Source: Pseudomonas arsenicoxydans
GTDB lineage: Bacteria > Pseudomonadota > Gammaproteobacteria > Pseudomonadales > Pseudomonadaceae
NCBI RefSeq assembly: GCF_006438915.1
Contig: NZ_RCZE01000010.1
Coordinates: forward strand, 174,046-238,045
DNA: 64,000 bases
Direction of reading: 5' to 3'
The notes beneath the pieces were generated by a model. It saw only the letters and a list, made by a program, of their open reading frames with translations, did not search any database and had not been told where the DNA came from. This document shows positions 35,353-43,444 of this stretch, one piece after another (within the stretch, counting starts at the first letter, position 1; every line of letters starts with the position of its first letter). Position numbers and translations under genes: made by a program.

Positions 35353-36462
35353 TTAGAGTTCGGGATAACTATAGGTCAGGGTCAACCCGACGACATTAGC
35401 ACTGGCATTCGGCACGTTGTCTTGCTCGCGTTGTTTGTAGGTATAGGATAGGCGCGCAACCCAAAAAGGCGAGAGCTCTCGACTGACCCAGGTATTAAAA
35501 TTGCGCAGGGTATTAGGGGTTTGCCCCGTGGTTTTTTGCCATGAGGTATCAATACCTGCACGACTGAGCTCGTCTATGGAGTAACTCCATGTAGCGCGCA
35601 CATTGTCAGACTCGACAAAGCCGCCATTGCCGCTGGCTATCGTGCTGCGACTGGCGTCAAAGGTTGTGTCAAAACGTTCACCGGCATAGTGCAGATTGAA
35701 CCCGCCCTGGCCGGTTGGACCGCTGTTCGTACCCGACGTCTCATTGACGCCCACGTACATCCCCCCCTCGAGTCGATCGGAGATCTTGTAGTTAAAACCA
35801 GTCGTGGGGGTGTAGCTGTTTGAAGAGGCAATCCCGGAGCCCGACGCCGGTTCATAGCGCCTCATTGAAAAACGCGTGAAGAGTTCGACGCGATCGCTCC
35901 AGGCGTAGTTCCAGCTCAATCGATTGGAAAGCTCGTCATAGGGCGTCAGCGTATTGATATCGTATTTGACGTCTGTGTATTCAGTCTCGTTGACCAGGGT
36001 ACTTCGTTCGCTGAGAGCGGTACGCCAGTTGCCGCCCAACGTATATTGCTTTTGCGTACCATCGGGGGCGACCACGCCGGTTTCTTGAACCTGACTGGAG
36101 AGCGTCGAGCTTTCGACATAACTCGCCGTCAGTCCATAGGCGCCCTTTTCGGTCTCTCGCTCCCACCCTAATAGCAAGTTAGGGTCTTCACGGTTTCGAA
36201 CGACGGCTGTATTAGACGAGTGCACCACATTCAAACCGAGACCAATGTGCAACTGGTCCTGGTCGGACGTTCCCACAATATCGAAATCAGGAGCGATGAT
36301 CGTACGAGTCACCGACTGCTTTTTGCCAGTGGCAAGCACTGGGTTGCTATCGTATTCGACAGTCGTAGGCAATGCTGTTGTAGTTTGCCAGGTGGCCGCA
36401 TAGGCAGCCCCCGAACACGGCAATATCAAGATTGCCGCCGCAGCCCCAGTAGTTCGCAGCAT
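35353..36462 (-). CDS. exopolysaccharide-associated outer-membrane beta-barrel protein
   Basis: ATG 36462 gives a fitting signal peptide (TTGAAAAILILPCSGAAYA); a TTG at 36492 extends the frame. The mature part (about 345 residues) is a series of amphipathic strands with alternating aromatic and small residues, such as GAYGLTASYVESSTLSSQV, RVELFTRFSMRRYEP and WVARLSYTYKQREQD. It ends VVGLTLTYSYPEL. This looks like a porin-like barrel of roughly 16 strands. Proteins of this kind (BcsC/AlgE-like in function, not sequence) accompany Wza-type exporters without the usual outer-membrane helix barrel. It lies between the Wza-like and Wzz-like genes, with 32-base and 19-base gaps. Confidence 0.72.
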   Translation of the reverse strand: MLRTTGAAAAILILPCSGAAYAATWQTTTALPTTVEYDSNPVLATGKKQSVTRTIIAPDFDIVGTSDQDQLHIGLGLNVVHSSNTAVVRNREDPNLLLGWERETEKGAYGLTASYVESSTLSSQVQETGVVAPDGTQKQYTLGGNWRTALSERSTLVNETEYTDVKYDINTLTPYDELSNRLSWNYAWSDRVELFTRFSMRRYEPASGSGIASSNSYTPTTGFNYKISDRLEGGMYVGVNETSGTNSGPTGQGGFNLHYAGERFDTTFDASRSTIASGNGGFVESDNVRATWSYSIDELSRAGIDTSWQKTTGQTPNTLRNFNTWVSRELSPFWVARLSYTYKQREQDNVPNASANVVGLTLTYSYPEL

Positions 36463-36494
36463 AGATAAGCTAAACCCCAATACAGCGCGCAAGA

Positions 36495-37040
36495 TTAAGG
36501 CACGACCAATGTATCGCCGACCTGAAGTTTATGGTTGGTGGACATGTCACTCCCGTCAATCAAATCGCTGTAGTGGACGGGCAGCACTTTATTGTCGCGC
36601 AGGATCTTAATGCCCTTTTTGTCCGCGAATTTGTCGAGCCCACCCGCCTGACTCAATATTTGCAGTACATCCGTTGGACCCGCCAATTGCAGAGGACCAG
36701 GCTTCAGCACTTTGCCTTGCACGTAAACGAGATTGCCTTTGGGGTTTGTGATGACGACGCTTACGATCGGATCGGGTAGGAACTTTTCAAGCTTTTGGGC
36801 GATATCCTTTTCGACTGCAGTGGAATCAAGCCCTGCAACCTTGACTCGCCCTACCAGCGGAAAGGTAATACTGCCGTCGGGTAGCACCTGCACTTCCGAT
36901 TTCAAAGTGTCCTCGCGCCAAACGGAAACACTAAGGACATCACCTGGATTGAGCAGGTAAGCCGCGCTTTTTTCATCGGCATTGGTGACGCTGGGCAAGA
37001 CCACCAACACGCAGAGCACAGGTAATAACGAACGCAACAT
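36495..37040 (-). CDS. polysaccharide biosynthesis/export protein (Wza family, short)
   Basis: ATG 37040 is selected because GGAGG lies 7 bases before it; a second ATG at 37046 would overlap the ribosome site. The 181-residue product has a signal peptide (RSLLPVLCVLVVLPSVTNA) and the Poly_export domain, with YLLNPGDVLSVSVWRED, VLPDGSITFPLVGRVKVAGL and VVITNPKGNLVYVQGKV. A SLBB-like segment follows, GPLQLAGPTDVLQILSQAGG. No lipobox Cys and no C-terminal amphipathic helix are present, so unlike Wza it may not itself form the outer-membrane pore. The neighbouring beta-barrel could provide it. First gene of the leftward export operon. Confidence 0.88.
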   Translation of the reverse strand: MLRSLLPVLCVLVVLPSVTNADEKSAAYLLNPGDVLSVSVWREDTLKSEVQVLPDGSITFPLVGRVKVAGLDSTAVEKDIAQKLEKFLPDPIVSVVITNPKGNLVYVQGKVLKPGPLQLAGPTDVLQILSQAGGLDKFADKKGIKILRDNKVLPVHYSDLIDGSDMSTNHKLQVGDTLVVP

Positions 37041-37381
37041 CGGCATCCCTCCGAACAAGCAGCAGTATGCAAAGAGTGAATCGAGTTTCACATAAAAATG
37101 AAAAGAAAACACTCCTTCCGCCTTTACATAAAAAAAACAATCAAACAGCAATCGCCTCAAGATTTTTGGCGCCCGATTTCCGCTGGCGCACGCCTTCGCA
37201 ACCAGAAGAAGCGGCAAGCAGGAAATAGGGTAGTGATACAGCTTTCGCGAGCAGGCTCTCTCCCACAGGGGACCTTCCCAGGCCAGACTTCAGTGACATC
37301 TGAACGACCTTCTGCCATGGTTCACAGCATTGTCCGATTGCAGTCTGTGATCACAGCAAGCCAACAATGGGGGTCCGTCTC
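37041..37381. other. promoter region of the export operon
   Basis: No gene is present. Reading leftwards, CATACT near 37067-37072 could be a -10 element, with a weak -35. Two similar A-rich motifs, TTTCACATAAAAA (37086-37098) and TTTACATAAAAA (37123-37134), are spaced about 37 bases apart in direct orientation. They may be binding sites for an activator of the export operon. A REP element follows at 37243-37270. Confidence 0.4.
37243..37270. repeat. Pseudomonas REP element (single)
   Basis: TTTCGCGAGCAGGCTCTCTCCCACAGG is a variant of the common CGCGAGCaaGCCcGCTCCCAC repeat of fluorescent pseudomonads. Confidence 0.75.
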
Positions 37382-38224
37382 ATGAGCAAAGCGTCCTACA
37401 TTCCTCCCAAGGTCTGGAAAAACAACGCCCCGTCTGGCGGCGAATTCGCCAGCATCAACCGGCCAACCGCCGGGCCGACCCATGACAAGACATTACCGGT
37501 CGGCAAGCACCCGTTGCAGCTTTACTCCCTGGCCACGCCCAATGGGGTGAAGGTGACCATCCTGCTGGAGGAGCTGTTGGCGCTGGGACATACCGGCGCG
37601 GAATACGACGCCTGGCTGATCCGCATCAACGACGGTGACCAGTTCTCCAGCGGCTTTGTCGAGATCAACCCGAACTCCAAGATCCCGGCATTGCTGGATC
37701 ACAGCTCGAAGCCGCCGATCCGCGTGTTCGAGTCCGGGTCGATCCTGCTTTACCTCGCGGAAAAATTCGGCGCGTTCCTGCCCACTGATCTGGCCGGGCG
37801 CACCGAAACCTTGAATTGGCTGTTCTGGCAAATGGGGGCGGCGCCGTACCTGGGCGGCGGCTTTGGGCATTTCTATGCCTACGCGCCGGAGAAGCTCGAA
37901 TACCCGATCAACCGCTTCACGATGGAGACCAAGCGTCAGCTGGATGTCCTCGATCGGCGACTGGCCGAAAGCCCCTACCTGGCGGGCGATCATTACACCA
38001 TCGCCGATATTGCGATCTGGCCCTGGTACGGCCAATTGGTGCGAGACAAGGTGTACTCGGCGGCCGAGTTTCTGTCTGCACACGAATACACCCACGTGCA
38101 ACGCTGGGCGGAGGAAATCGCCAAGCGCCCTGCGGTCCTGCGCGGACAGCGCGTGAACCGTACCTGGGGTGACGAGGCGAGCCAGGTGCCTGAACGGCAT
38201 GGGGCTGATGATTTGAACACCTGA
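37382..38224 (+). CDS. yghU: glutathione S-transferase-type disulfide-bond oxidoreductase (YghU family)
   Basis: ATG 37382 (MSKASYIPPKVW) is preferred over an upstream in-frame ATG at 37367. The 280-residue protein has the YghU extra N-terminus (NNAPSGGEFASINRPTAGPTH), then the thioredoxin-like part (LQLYSLATPNGVKVTILLEEL, with the TPN active-site loop). FVEINPNSKIPALLD and VFESGSILLYLAEKFG follow, and a helical C-terminal part with YLGGGFGHFYAYAP and YTIADIAIWPW. YghU proteins bind two glutathiones and reduce disulfides or organic peroxides in the cytoplasm. The gene stands alone between repeat elements. Confidence 0.93.
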   Translation: MSKASYIPPKVWKNNAPSGGEFASINRPTAGPTHDKTLPVGKHPLQLYSLATPNGVKVTILLEELLALGHTGAEYDAWLIRINDGDQFSSGFVEINPNSKIPALLDHSSKPPIRVFESGSILLYLAEKFGAFLPTDLAGRTETLNWLFWQMGAAPYLGGGFGHFYAYAPEKLEYPINRFTMETKRQLDVLDRRLAESPYLAGDHYTIADIAIWPWYGQLVRDKVYSAAEFLSAHEYTHVQRWAEEIAKRPAVLRGQRVNRTWGDEASQVPERHGADDLNT

Positions 38225-38275
38225 GTACCGGTGCGCCGCGGGTTCGATGGCTGACGGTCAAACCGTGTTGCGGCC

Positions 38276-38372
38276 ATCGCGAGCAAGCTCGGCTCCCACG
38301 GGGATCTACGCCGGACACAAACTCTGTGCCTGATGAAGATCAAAACTGTAGGAGCCGTGCTTGCTCGCGATT
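38276..38372. repeat. convergent pair of REP elements (REPIN-like)
   Basis: ATCGCGAGCAAGCTCGGCTCCCAC (38277-38300) and its near reverse complement GTAGGAGCCGTGCTTGCTCGCGAT (38348-38371) face each other across about 47 bases. This is the usual inverted arrangement of REP doublets in Pseudomonas. It may also act as a transcription stop or mRNA stabiliser after yghU. Confidence 0.8.
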
Positions 38373-38441
38373 GGGCGTCATGTTGCCTACACAGCTTTCG
38401 GAAAAAAGACATGTAGGCAAAGAACTGCCTGACTGCTCTCT

Positions 38442-38459
38442 TGTATCCATATGGATACA
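38442..38459. promoter_or_regulatory. perfect 18-bp palindrome, likely autoregulatory operator of the toxin-antitoxin operon
   Basis: TGTATCCATATGGATACA is exactly self-complementary and lies 9-26 bases before the toxin start codon. Antitoxins with an HTH domain, as encoded by the second gene, usually bind such a site to repress their own operon. Confidence 0.75.
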
Positions 38460-38467
38460 TTTGATCA

Positions 38468-38761
38468 ATGAATTATCTTATTCAACAAACTATGATCTTC
38501 CGGGCATGGCATGCCTCAATTCGCGACTTGCGGGCAAAATTAGCTATCGCGCGTCGCATTGATCGTGCGTCTGTGGGCAATTTGGGCGATATCAAATCCG
38601 TGGGTGATGGGGTTTCCGAAATGCGCGTGGACGTTGGTGCCGGCTATCGGGTCTACTTCACCATGCGAAATAACGTCGTCATTGTGTTGTTGGCGGGAGG
38701 TGATAAATCCTCGCAATCTGCTGACATCCGGCGGGCAAAAAAAATGGCGAAGGGGGTTTAA
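38468..38761 (+). CDS. HigB/RelE-type toxin (Gp49-like family)
   Basis: The 97-residue basic protein shows the fold markers FRAWHASIRDLRAKLAIARRI, GNLGDIKSVGDGVSEMRVD, GAGYRVYFTMRNNVVIVLLAGGDKSSQ and DIRRAKKMA. These are typical of the short phage-derived Gp49-like addiction-module killer family, whose members cleave mRNA, usually on the ribosome. The toxin is encoded first, with the antitoxin 2 bases downstream, as in higBA loci. It is probably repressed through the palindrome just upstream. Confidence 0.88.
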   Translation: MNYLIQQTMIFRAWHASIRDLRAKLAIARRIDRASVGNLGDIKSVGDGVSEMRVDVGAGYRVYFTMRNNVVIVLLAGGDKSSQSADIRRAKKMAKGV

Positions 38762-38763
38762 AA

Positions 38764-39072
38764 ATGAGCCAGACTTTGACTACTTTCGATATGGCGGCGC
38801 TGCTGGACAGCGACGAAGCTATCAGTGAGTACCTTTCCCAAGTACTTGCCGACGGCGACAACGAGGAGTTTCTTCGTGCTATCGGCTATGTGGTAAAAGC
38901 ACGTGGAATGACACAAATAGCCAAGGACTCAGGTATGGGGCGCGAAAGCCTGTATAAGGCCTTCGCACCGGGTGCAAAACCTCGTTTTGATACGGTCTTG
39001 AAAGTAATTCATGCCCTTGGAATTGATCTCTGCGCGCAGCCGGGTCATTCGGCAAATCACTCGGCTCACTGA
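38764..39072 (+). CDS. HTH antitoxin partner (HigA-like addiction module antidote)
   Basis: The 102-residue acidic protein has an N-terminal part (TFDMAALLDSDEAISEYLSQ), which is the usual toxin-binding part of this family. An HTH follows: ARGMTQIAKDSGMGRESLYKAF, then FDTVLKVIHALGIDLCA. It starts 2 bases after the toxin stop. It neutralises the toxin in the cytoplasm and most likely binds the palindrome at 38442-38459. Confidence 0.88.
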   Translation: MSQTLTTFDMAALLDSDEAISEYLSQVLADGDNEEFLRAIGYVVKARGMTQIAKDSGMGRESLYKAFAPGAKPRFDTVLKVIHALGIDLCAQPGHSANHSAH

Positions 39073-39085
39073 GAGCCGTTTTTGG

Positions 39086-39895
39086 CTAAATTGCCAGTTT
39101 CACCACCAACGTAAAACACATCGGCAACTGCGCCACCTGCCGCTCATACCGGTCATACAGTTCCTCCCGATTCGAGTGCGGGTATTCCTTGAAGTGGCTG
39201 ATCTGCAACCCTGCGTCGAGGGCACCGGTGAAGATGTCCCCCAGGGTGTGGACGAACCAGTAGGACGCCGCGGCCTGCTGTTCAACCTTGCCTTCGTAAA
39301 CAATCGGCTGATTCTGCACAAACGGTTCGCTACGGAAATACGAACTGTCCAGACGATACGGATCAGCCGATTCGGGGTCGAACATCTCCAGGAACGGATG
39401 GGTTTCGTACACCACCAGCGCCCCGCCCGGTTTGAGTGTTTGCGCGACATGCCGCATGAATTCGCCGATGTTCGGCATCCAGTTCAACACACCGATGGTG
39501 ATCAAGGCCACATCGAAACGCTGATGCAACGAGGTCGGTAACTGATGGATATCGGCTTCGATAAATTCGGGTTGATGGGGTGAGCGCGACGCCAACTCCC
39601 GCGCCTGGTCGAGAAACGCTGCCGATTGATCGACACCCACCACGCTGCGGGCACCCAGCGCATACAGCGAGAGACTTTCGCGGCCGTTGTTGCAGCCTAG
39701 TTGCACCACGTCCCTGCCATCGACCCCCACCTGTTCCAGCACGCCGATCAACGTCGCATCCAGGCAGGAAAAATCCCTCTGACCCACAGCACTCACCATC
39801 TCGTGCCATTCGCGGGTGTCTTTGTGGTGTCGGGCAGAGTCGTTCCACGCCTCACGGTTGCTGGCGATGGCTGTTTCTTTTGTCGGCATTTCCAT
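39086..39895 (-). CDS. class I SAM-dependent methyltransferase
   Basis: The 269-residue soluble protein starts at ATG 39895 after GGAGCGTGCA. Motif I appears as VVQLGCNNGRESLSLYALGA, the acidic ribose-binding residue in VVGVDQSAAFL, motif IV in DVALITIGVLNWMP, and the post-motif in LKPGGALVVYETHPFLEMF. The first residue pattern (AWNDSARHH) is shared with uncharacterised methyltransferases. The substrate is unknown. The convergent arrangement with the antitoxin gene leaves 13 bases between stops. Confidence 0.85.
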   Translation of the reverse strand: MEMPTKETAIASNREAWNDSARHHKDTREWHEMVSAVGQRDFSCLDATLIGVLEQVGVDGRDVVQLGCNNGRESLSLYALGARSVVGVDQSAAFLDQARELASRSPHQPEFIEADIHQLPTSLHQRFDVALITIGVLNWMPNIGEFMRHVAQTLKPGGALVVYETHPFLEMFDPESADPYRLDSSYFRSEPFVQNQPIVYEGKVEQQAAASYWFVHTLGDIFTGALDAGLQISHFKEYPHSNREELYDRYERQVAQLPMCFTLVVKLAI

Positions 39896-40062
39896 TGCAC
39901 GCTCCAGATTCAGGTCTTGATTGACCGGCCCAAGTCTAGATCGGAGCGCTGAAAAAACCTGTTGGAATCTTGTAAACCGGGCATGACGAACGCGTGCCCG
40001 TACGACAGCTATAGTTAATGGCCTTGGGGAATTGCGCGAAAACCGAATACACAGGTGTTGCC

Positions 40063-40446
40063 ATGAAAAAAACCGAACTGATGCTGTTCACTGTCTGCCT
40101 GACACTGGCGAGCGCCGCCCACGCAGGCGAGACCCTGCCGCTTACCACCGAATACAGCAGTGACTTCAACTATTACGGGGCCGACCAGCCCTTCGCCCAC
40201 CCCGCTCCACCCTCCGCGATCCTGATACCGCCAGGTTCATATACCTCGACCTCGCCAGGGGAGTTCATACCGATTTCAAACCAGCACGTGTTCCACGATT
40301 CACTCTTGCCGACAATTGCCAGTGCCCGAGTTCAGGTGTTCATTCGCACGTACGATGCCGACCTCAACGTGTACATGAACGAGGAAGTCCTGAACCCGAG
40401 TTGCACACTCGAATGCCTCAGTCAACAGGGCCCGAGGTTGGAATAA
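40063..40446 (+). CDS. small exported protein, function unknown
   Basis: ATG 40063 gives a good signal peptide (TELMLFTVCLTLASAAHA); the frame above it lacks a ribosome site. The 127-residue precursor continues with a Tyr/Pro-rich region (YYGADQPFAHPAPPSAILIP). It ends with a strand-rich part (ARVQVFIRTYDADLNVYMNEE) and two cysteines (NPSCTLECLSQ) that could form a disulfide. I do not recognise the family. Its stop is 3 bases from that of the convergent response-regulator gene. Confidence 0.65.
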   Translation: MKKTELMLFTVCLTLASAAHAGETLPLTTEYSSDFNYYGADQPFAHPAPPSAILIPPGSYTSTSPGEFIPISNQHVFHDSLLPTIASARVQVFIRTYDADLNVYMNEEVLNPSCTLECLSQQGPRLE

Positions 40447-40449
40447 GGC

Positions 40450-41880
40450 CTACCACTGGCGTTTGTCCGGACGTGCCAGCCCGAGTTTTTCGATCCGGTA
40501 ACGCAACATGTCGCGGCTCAGACCCAATAGCCGAGCGGACTTGGTGACGTTCCAGTCGGTCTTGTCGAGCATCTTGCGCACCATGTCGCGCTCGACTTCC
40601 GGCAGGTTCATCGACTCGGTGCCGCTGTAGACCGGGCGCGGTTCGTGGTGTTGCGGCTCATGCTGATACATCGGCGGGTCGTCCACCAGGCTCAGGCAGA
40701 CGTTCAACTGGTGCGCGGCGATGGTGTCGCTCTGAGCCAGCAGCACAGTTTGCTCCAGCATATTGCGCAACTCGCGCACGTTGCCCGGCCAGCTGTAGCT
40801 GAGCAGCAGTTCTTCGGCCTGATCGCTGAAATGCAGGTTCGGCTTGCCATAGCGTTTGCCGTGGATCGACAGGAAATGCCGGGCCAGCAACAGGATGTCT
40901 TCGCCACGGGCATACAGGCGCGGCACCTTGATGGAAATGATCCGCAGCCGGAAGAACAGGTCACGGCGAAACTTGCCCTGCTGGACCATTTGTTCGAGGT
41001 TGCAGTTGGTGGCGCTGATCACCCGCAGATCGACTTTGCGCTCCTTCACCGCACCGACCCGCCGAATAGTCCGGTCTTCCAGCAGTTTGAGCAGCTTGGC
41101 TTGCAGTATCAGGTCCATTTCACCGACCTCATCGAGAAACAGCGTGCCGCCATCGGCCGCTTCCACCAGGCCGGTCCGGCGGTCCTTGGCGTCGGTGAAG
41201 GCGCCCTTCTCGTGGCCGAACAGTTCCGACTCCACGAGGTTGGACGGAATCGATGCGCAGTTGAACTCAATGAACGGGCCTTTGCTGCGCGGGCCGTCGA
41301 AGTGCAGTGCCCGCGCCACCAGTTCCTTGCCGGTGCCGGTCTCGCCTTCCACCAGCACCGGCGGCAGGTCGGTGTTGGCCATTCGCCGCTCGGCGTCGAG
41401 CAATTGGGCGATGGTGTTCTTCAGGTAGTTCATCGGCGCCGATTCGCCGATCAATGCCTGGACGCCGGACTTCTGCGCCTCACGTTCCTGATAGAACGAC
41501 AGCGTGCGCTCCATGCGATCCGTGGCCAGCGCCTTGTCGAGCAGCAGCTTGAGCTCGGGCAGCGCCACCGGTTTGGTGACGTAGTGAAAAGCGCCCTCTT
41601 TCATCGCCACCACGGCGTCTTCGACATTGCCGTAGCCGGTCATCATGATCACTTTCAGATCCGGCGCGCTGACGCGCAGCTTCTGGATCAGGTCGTGACC
41701 ACTCATGCCCGGCAACGAGTTGTCGGTCAGCACCACGTCCGGGGCGAACGTACTCAATTGCTCCAGTGCATCTTCAGCAGAGTGGCAGACCGTCACCTCG
41801 AAGTCTTTGCGCTCCAGGTAGGTCTGAATATTCTCGGCGAGGATTTCGTCATCCTCGACCAGCAATATGCTGTGCTCCAT
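40450..41880 (-). CDS. sigma54-dependent response regulator (NtrC/DctD type; MnxR-like)
   Basis: The 476-residue protein has three domains. The receiver (1-120) has phospho-acceptor Asp53 in VLTDNSLPGMSG. The AAA+ domain (about 140-370) has Walker A GETGTGKE and Walker B GGTLFLDEVGEMD, but the sigma54-contact loop reads GAFTDA (226-231) where most family members have GAFTGA. The Fis-type HTH is at the end (DWNVTKSARLLGLSRDMLRYRI). GGGAGGGG lies just before the ATG. It overlaps the upstream kinase gene by 32 bases, so the pair is co-translated. It activates sigma54 promoters after phosphorylation. With two similar kinases and a multicopper oxidase alongside, it resembles MnxR of Pseudomonas putida Mn oxidation; that identity is inferred. 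Confidence 0.9.
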   Translation of the reverse strand: MEHSILLVEDDEILAENIQTYLERKDFEVTVCHSAEDALEQLSTFAPDVVLTDNSLPGMSGHDLIQKLRVSAPDLKVIMMTGYGNVEDAVVAMKEGAFHYVTKPVALPELKLLLDKALATDRMERTLSFYQEREAQKSGVQALIGESAPMNYLKNTIAQLLDAERRMANTDLPPVLVEGETGTGKELVARALHFDGPRSKGPFIEFNCASIPSNLVESELFGHEKGAFTDAKDRRTGLVEAADGGTLFLDEVGEMDLILQAKLLKLLEDRTIRRVGAVKERKVDLRVISATNCNLEQMVQQGKFRRDLFFRLRIISIKVPRLYARGEDILLLARHFLSIHGKRYGKPNLHFSDQAEELLLSYSWPGNVRELRNMLEQTVLLAQSDTIAAHQLNVCLSLVDDPPMYQHEPQHHEPRPVYSGTESMNLPEVERDMVRKMLDKTDWNVTKSARLLGLSRDMLRYRIEKLGLARPDKRQW

Positions 41881-43342
41881 ATTCCCCTCCCGTTGCCACT
41901 TTAAAATTGAGACAGACGTGGGTTCCTTCCTGCTCTTGGCTGGTCAGTTCGACCGAGCCTTCGAAACGCTCCATTATTCGTTTGACCAGGGCCAGGCCGA
42001 CACCTAAACCACCTTGTTTGGTGGTGAAAAACGGCTTGAAGACCATCTGTTGCTGCTGCTTGTTCATGCCTTTTCCGGTGTCCGTGAGGGTCATGCGCAC
42101 ATGGCCCGGTTGTGGCTGTTCGATGTCGACGGTCAAGTGGCCGCCCTTGGGCATGGCTTCCAGGGCGTTGGCAAACAGGCTATTGAGAATTTGTGTGAGC
42201 AGCACCTGTTGACTGACGACCGGTGGACAGGATTGAGGCTTGAAATGCACTTGCACGTTCGAACGTTTGATCAGCGCATCGAACGCACTCAGGGTGTCAT
42301 CAATGGCCAGCACCAGGTCGACCGTTTCGTAGTCGTCATTCATGGGTCGCAATGACACCAGCAATTCCCGTACCCAGCGCGACATACGGTCGACCTGATT
42401 GATGATGTCGCCAATGTTCTTCTGCGCACTCTGGCTGGCGATTTCCTGGGCCAGTTCAGCGCTGGAACGAATGTTTGCCAGCGGATTGCGCAAACTGTGC
42501 GCCACCGCTGAGGACATCTCACCCAGCGCGACGAAGGTCTCGTTGGTTACCAGTTGCTGTTGCTGACTCTGCAGCAACATCGCGGCCCGGCGCACAATCC
42601 AGAACAACCCAAGGTAAATGACCAGGCCGCCCAGCACCGTCGCCAGCCAGATCGCCTTGAAACCACGCTGGATGCGCTCCACCAGGTCCACCGGTTCCTT
42701 GTAGATCTCGACCATGGCGATCACTTTGCTTTTGTCGACATTGAACATCGGGATGTAGTTCTCGACGAACAGATACTTGGGCTCGCGTAACAGCATCTGT
42801 TCGGGACGCTCCTCATCGATCTGGTGATAGCTGGTCGAGACGAGTTCCTTCATTTCAAAGGACTCGTCCAGTTCTTCATCGCCTTCGACGCGCATGCCGA
42901 TCATTTGTGGATTGGTCGACCAGACCACCGTGCGATCCAGGGCGTATACCACCGCCAGAAGCGTGTCCGGCAAGTGTTCGACATGATCCAGAAACTCTAT
43001 GCGGGCCGCGGCACGAGCGCCTGGATCGACATCCGGATAGTTGTTGTCGTCGCGTGGATCGAGCATTTCGCCCATGGTTCTTGTCGGGGTGATGCCCGCG
43101 TGGCGAATTTCCGCATCACCGATGGCCTGAATGAATTGCGCGGTCAGCATGGAGTCACGTTCGATGCTCTCATCAACGACAAAACGCGTGGACACATAAC
43201 CCAAACCCAGCGCCACGGCGGCGATGATCAGAAAGCTGCCCAGGGAAAACCAGCGCAGCAGATTGAACGGTTCCAACCGGTTCTGGCCCTTTGCTGCCGG
43301 TGTGGCCGGCGCAGGTATTTTTTGTTGTTCTATTGTCGGCAT
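41849..43342 (-). CDS. membrane sensor histidine kinase (MnxS-like, first paralogue)
   Basis: ATG 43342 (MPTIEQQKIPAPATPA) follows AGGA; an in-frame ATG 45 bases upstream is less likely. The product is 497 residues. TM1 is WFSLGSFLIIAAVALGLGYV; a periplasmic sensor of about 200 residues follows; TM2 is AIWLATVLGGLVIYLGLFWIV. The kinase core has the H-box AVAHSLRNPLANIRSS, N-box ILNSLFANALEA, G1 LTDTGKGMN, F-box FKPFFTT and G2 GGLGVGLALV. It is strikingly similar along its whole length to the kinase at 47470-48918. It is the presumed partner of the overlapping response-regulator gene. The ligand is unknown. Confidence 0.9.
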   Translation of the reverse strand: MPTIEQQKIPAPATPAAKGQNRLEPFNLLRWFSLGSFLIIAAVALGLGYVSTRFVVDESIERDSMLTAQFIQAIGDAEIRHAGITPTRTMGEMLDPRDDNNYPDVDPGARAAARIEFLDHVEHLPDTLLAVVYALDRTVVWSTNPQMIGMRVEGDEELDESFEMKELVSTSYHQIDEERPEQMLLREPKYLFVENYIPMFNVDKSKVIAMVEIYKEPVDLVERIQRGFKAIWLATVLGGLVIYLGLFWIVRRAAMLLQSQQQQLVTNETFVALGEMSSAVAHSLRNPLANIRSSAELAQEIASQSAQKNIGDIINQVDRMSRWVRELLVSLRPMNDDYETVDLVLAIDDTLSAFDALIKRSNVQVHFKPQSCPPVVSQQVLLTQILNSLFANALEAMPKGGHLTVDIEQPQPGHVRMTLTDTGKGMNKQQQQMVFKPFFTTKQGGLGVGLALVKRIMERFEGSVELTSQEQEGTHVCLNFKVATGGEYGAQHIAGRG

Positions 43343-43444
43343 AGGGTTGTCCTGAATGCTCGTATCAAGCCTGCTCAACCATGTCACGGATCAGTGTAGG
43401 TCGCATTGAACGTGCCTGACTGACCCAATGATAGTATTTCGCCG

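Noticed and set aside
37086..37270. CRISPR-like direct repeats
   Set aside because: Only two imperfect A-rich copies and one REP element; no regular spacers and no cas genes in the window.
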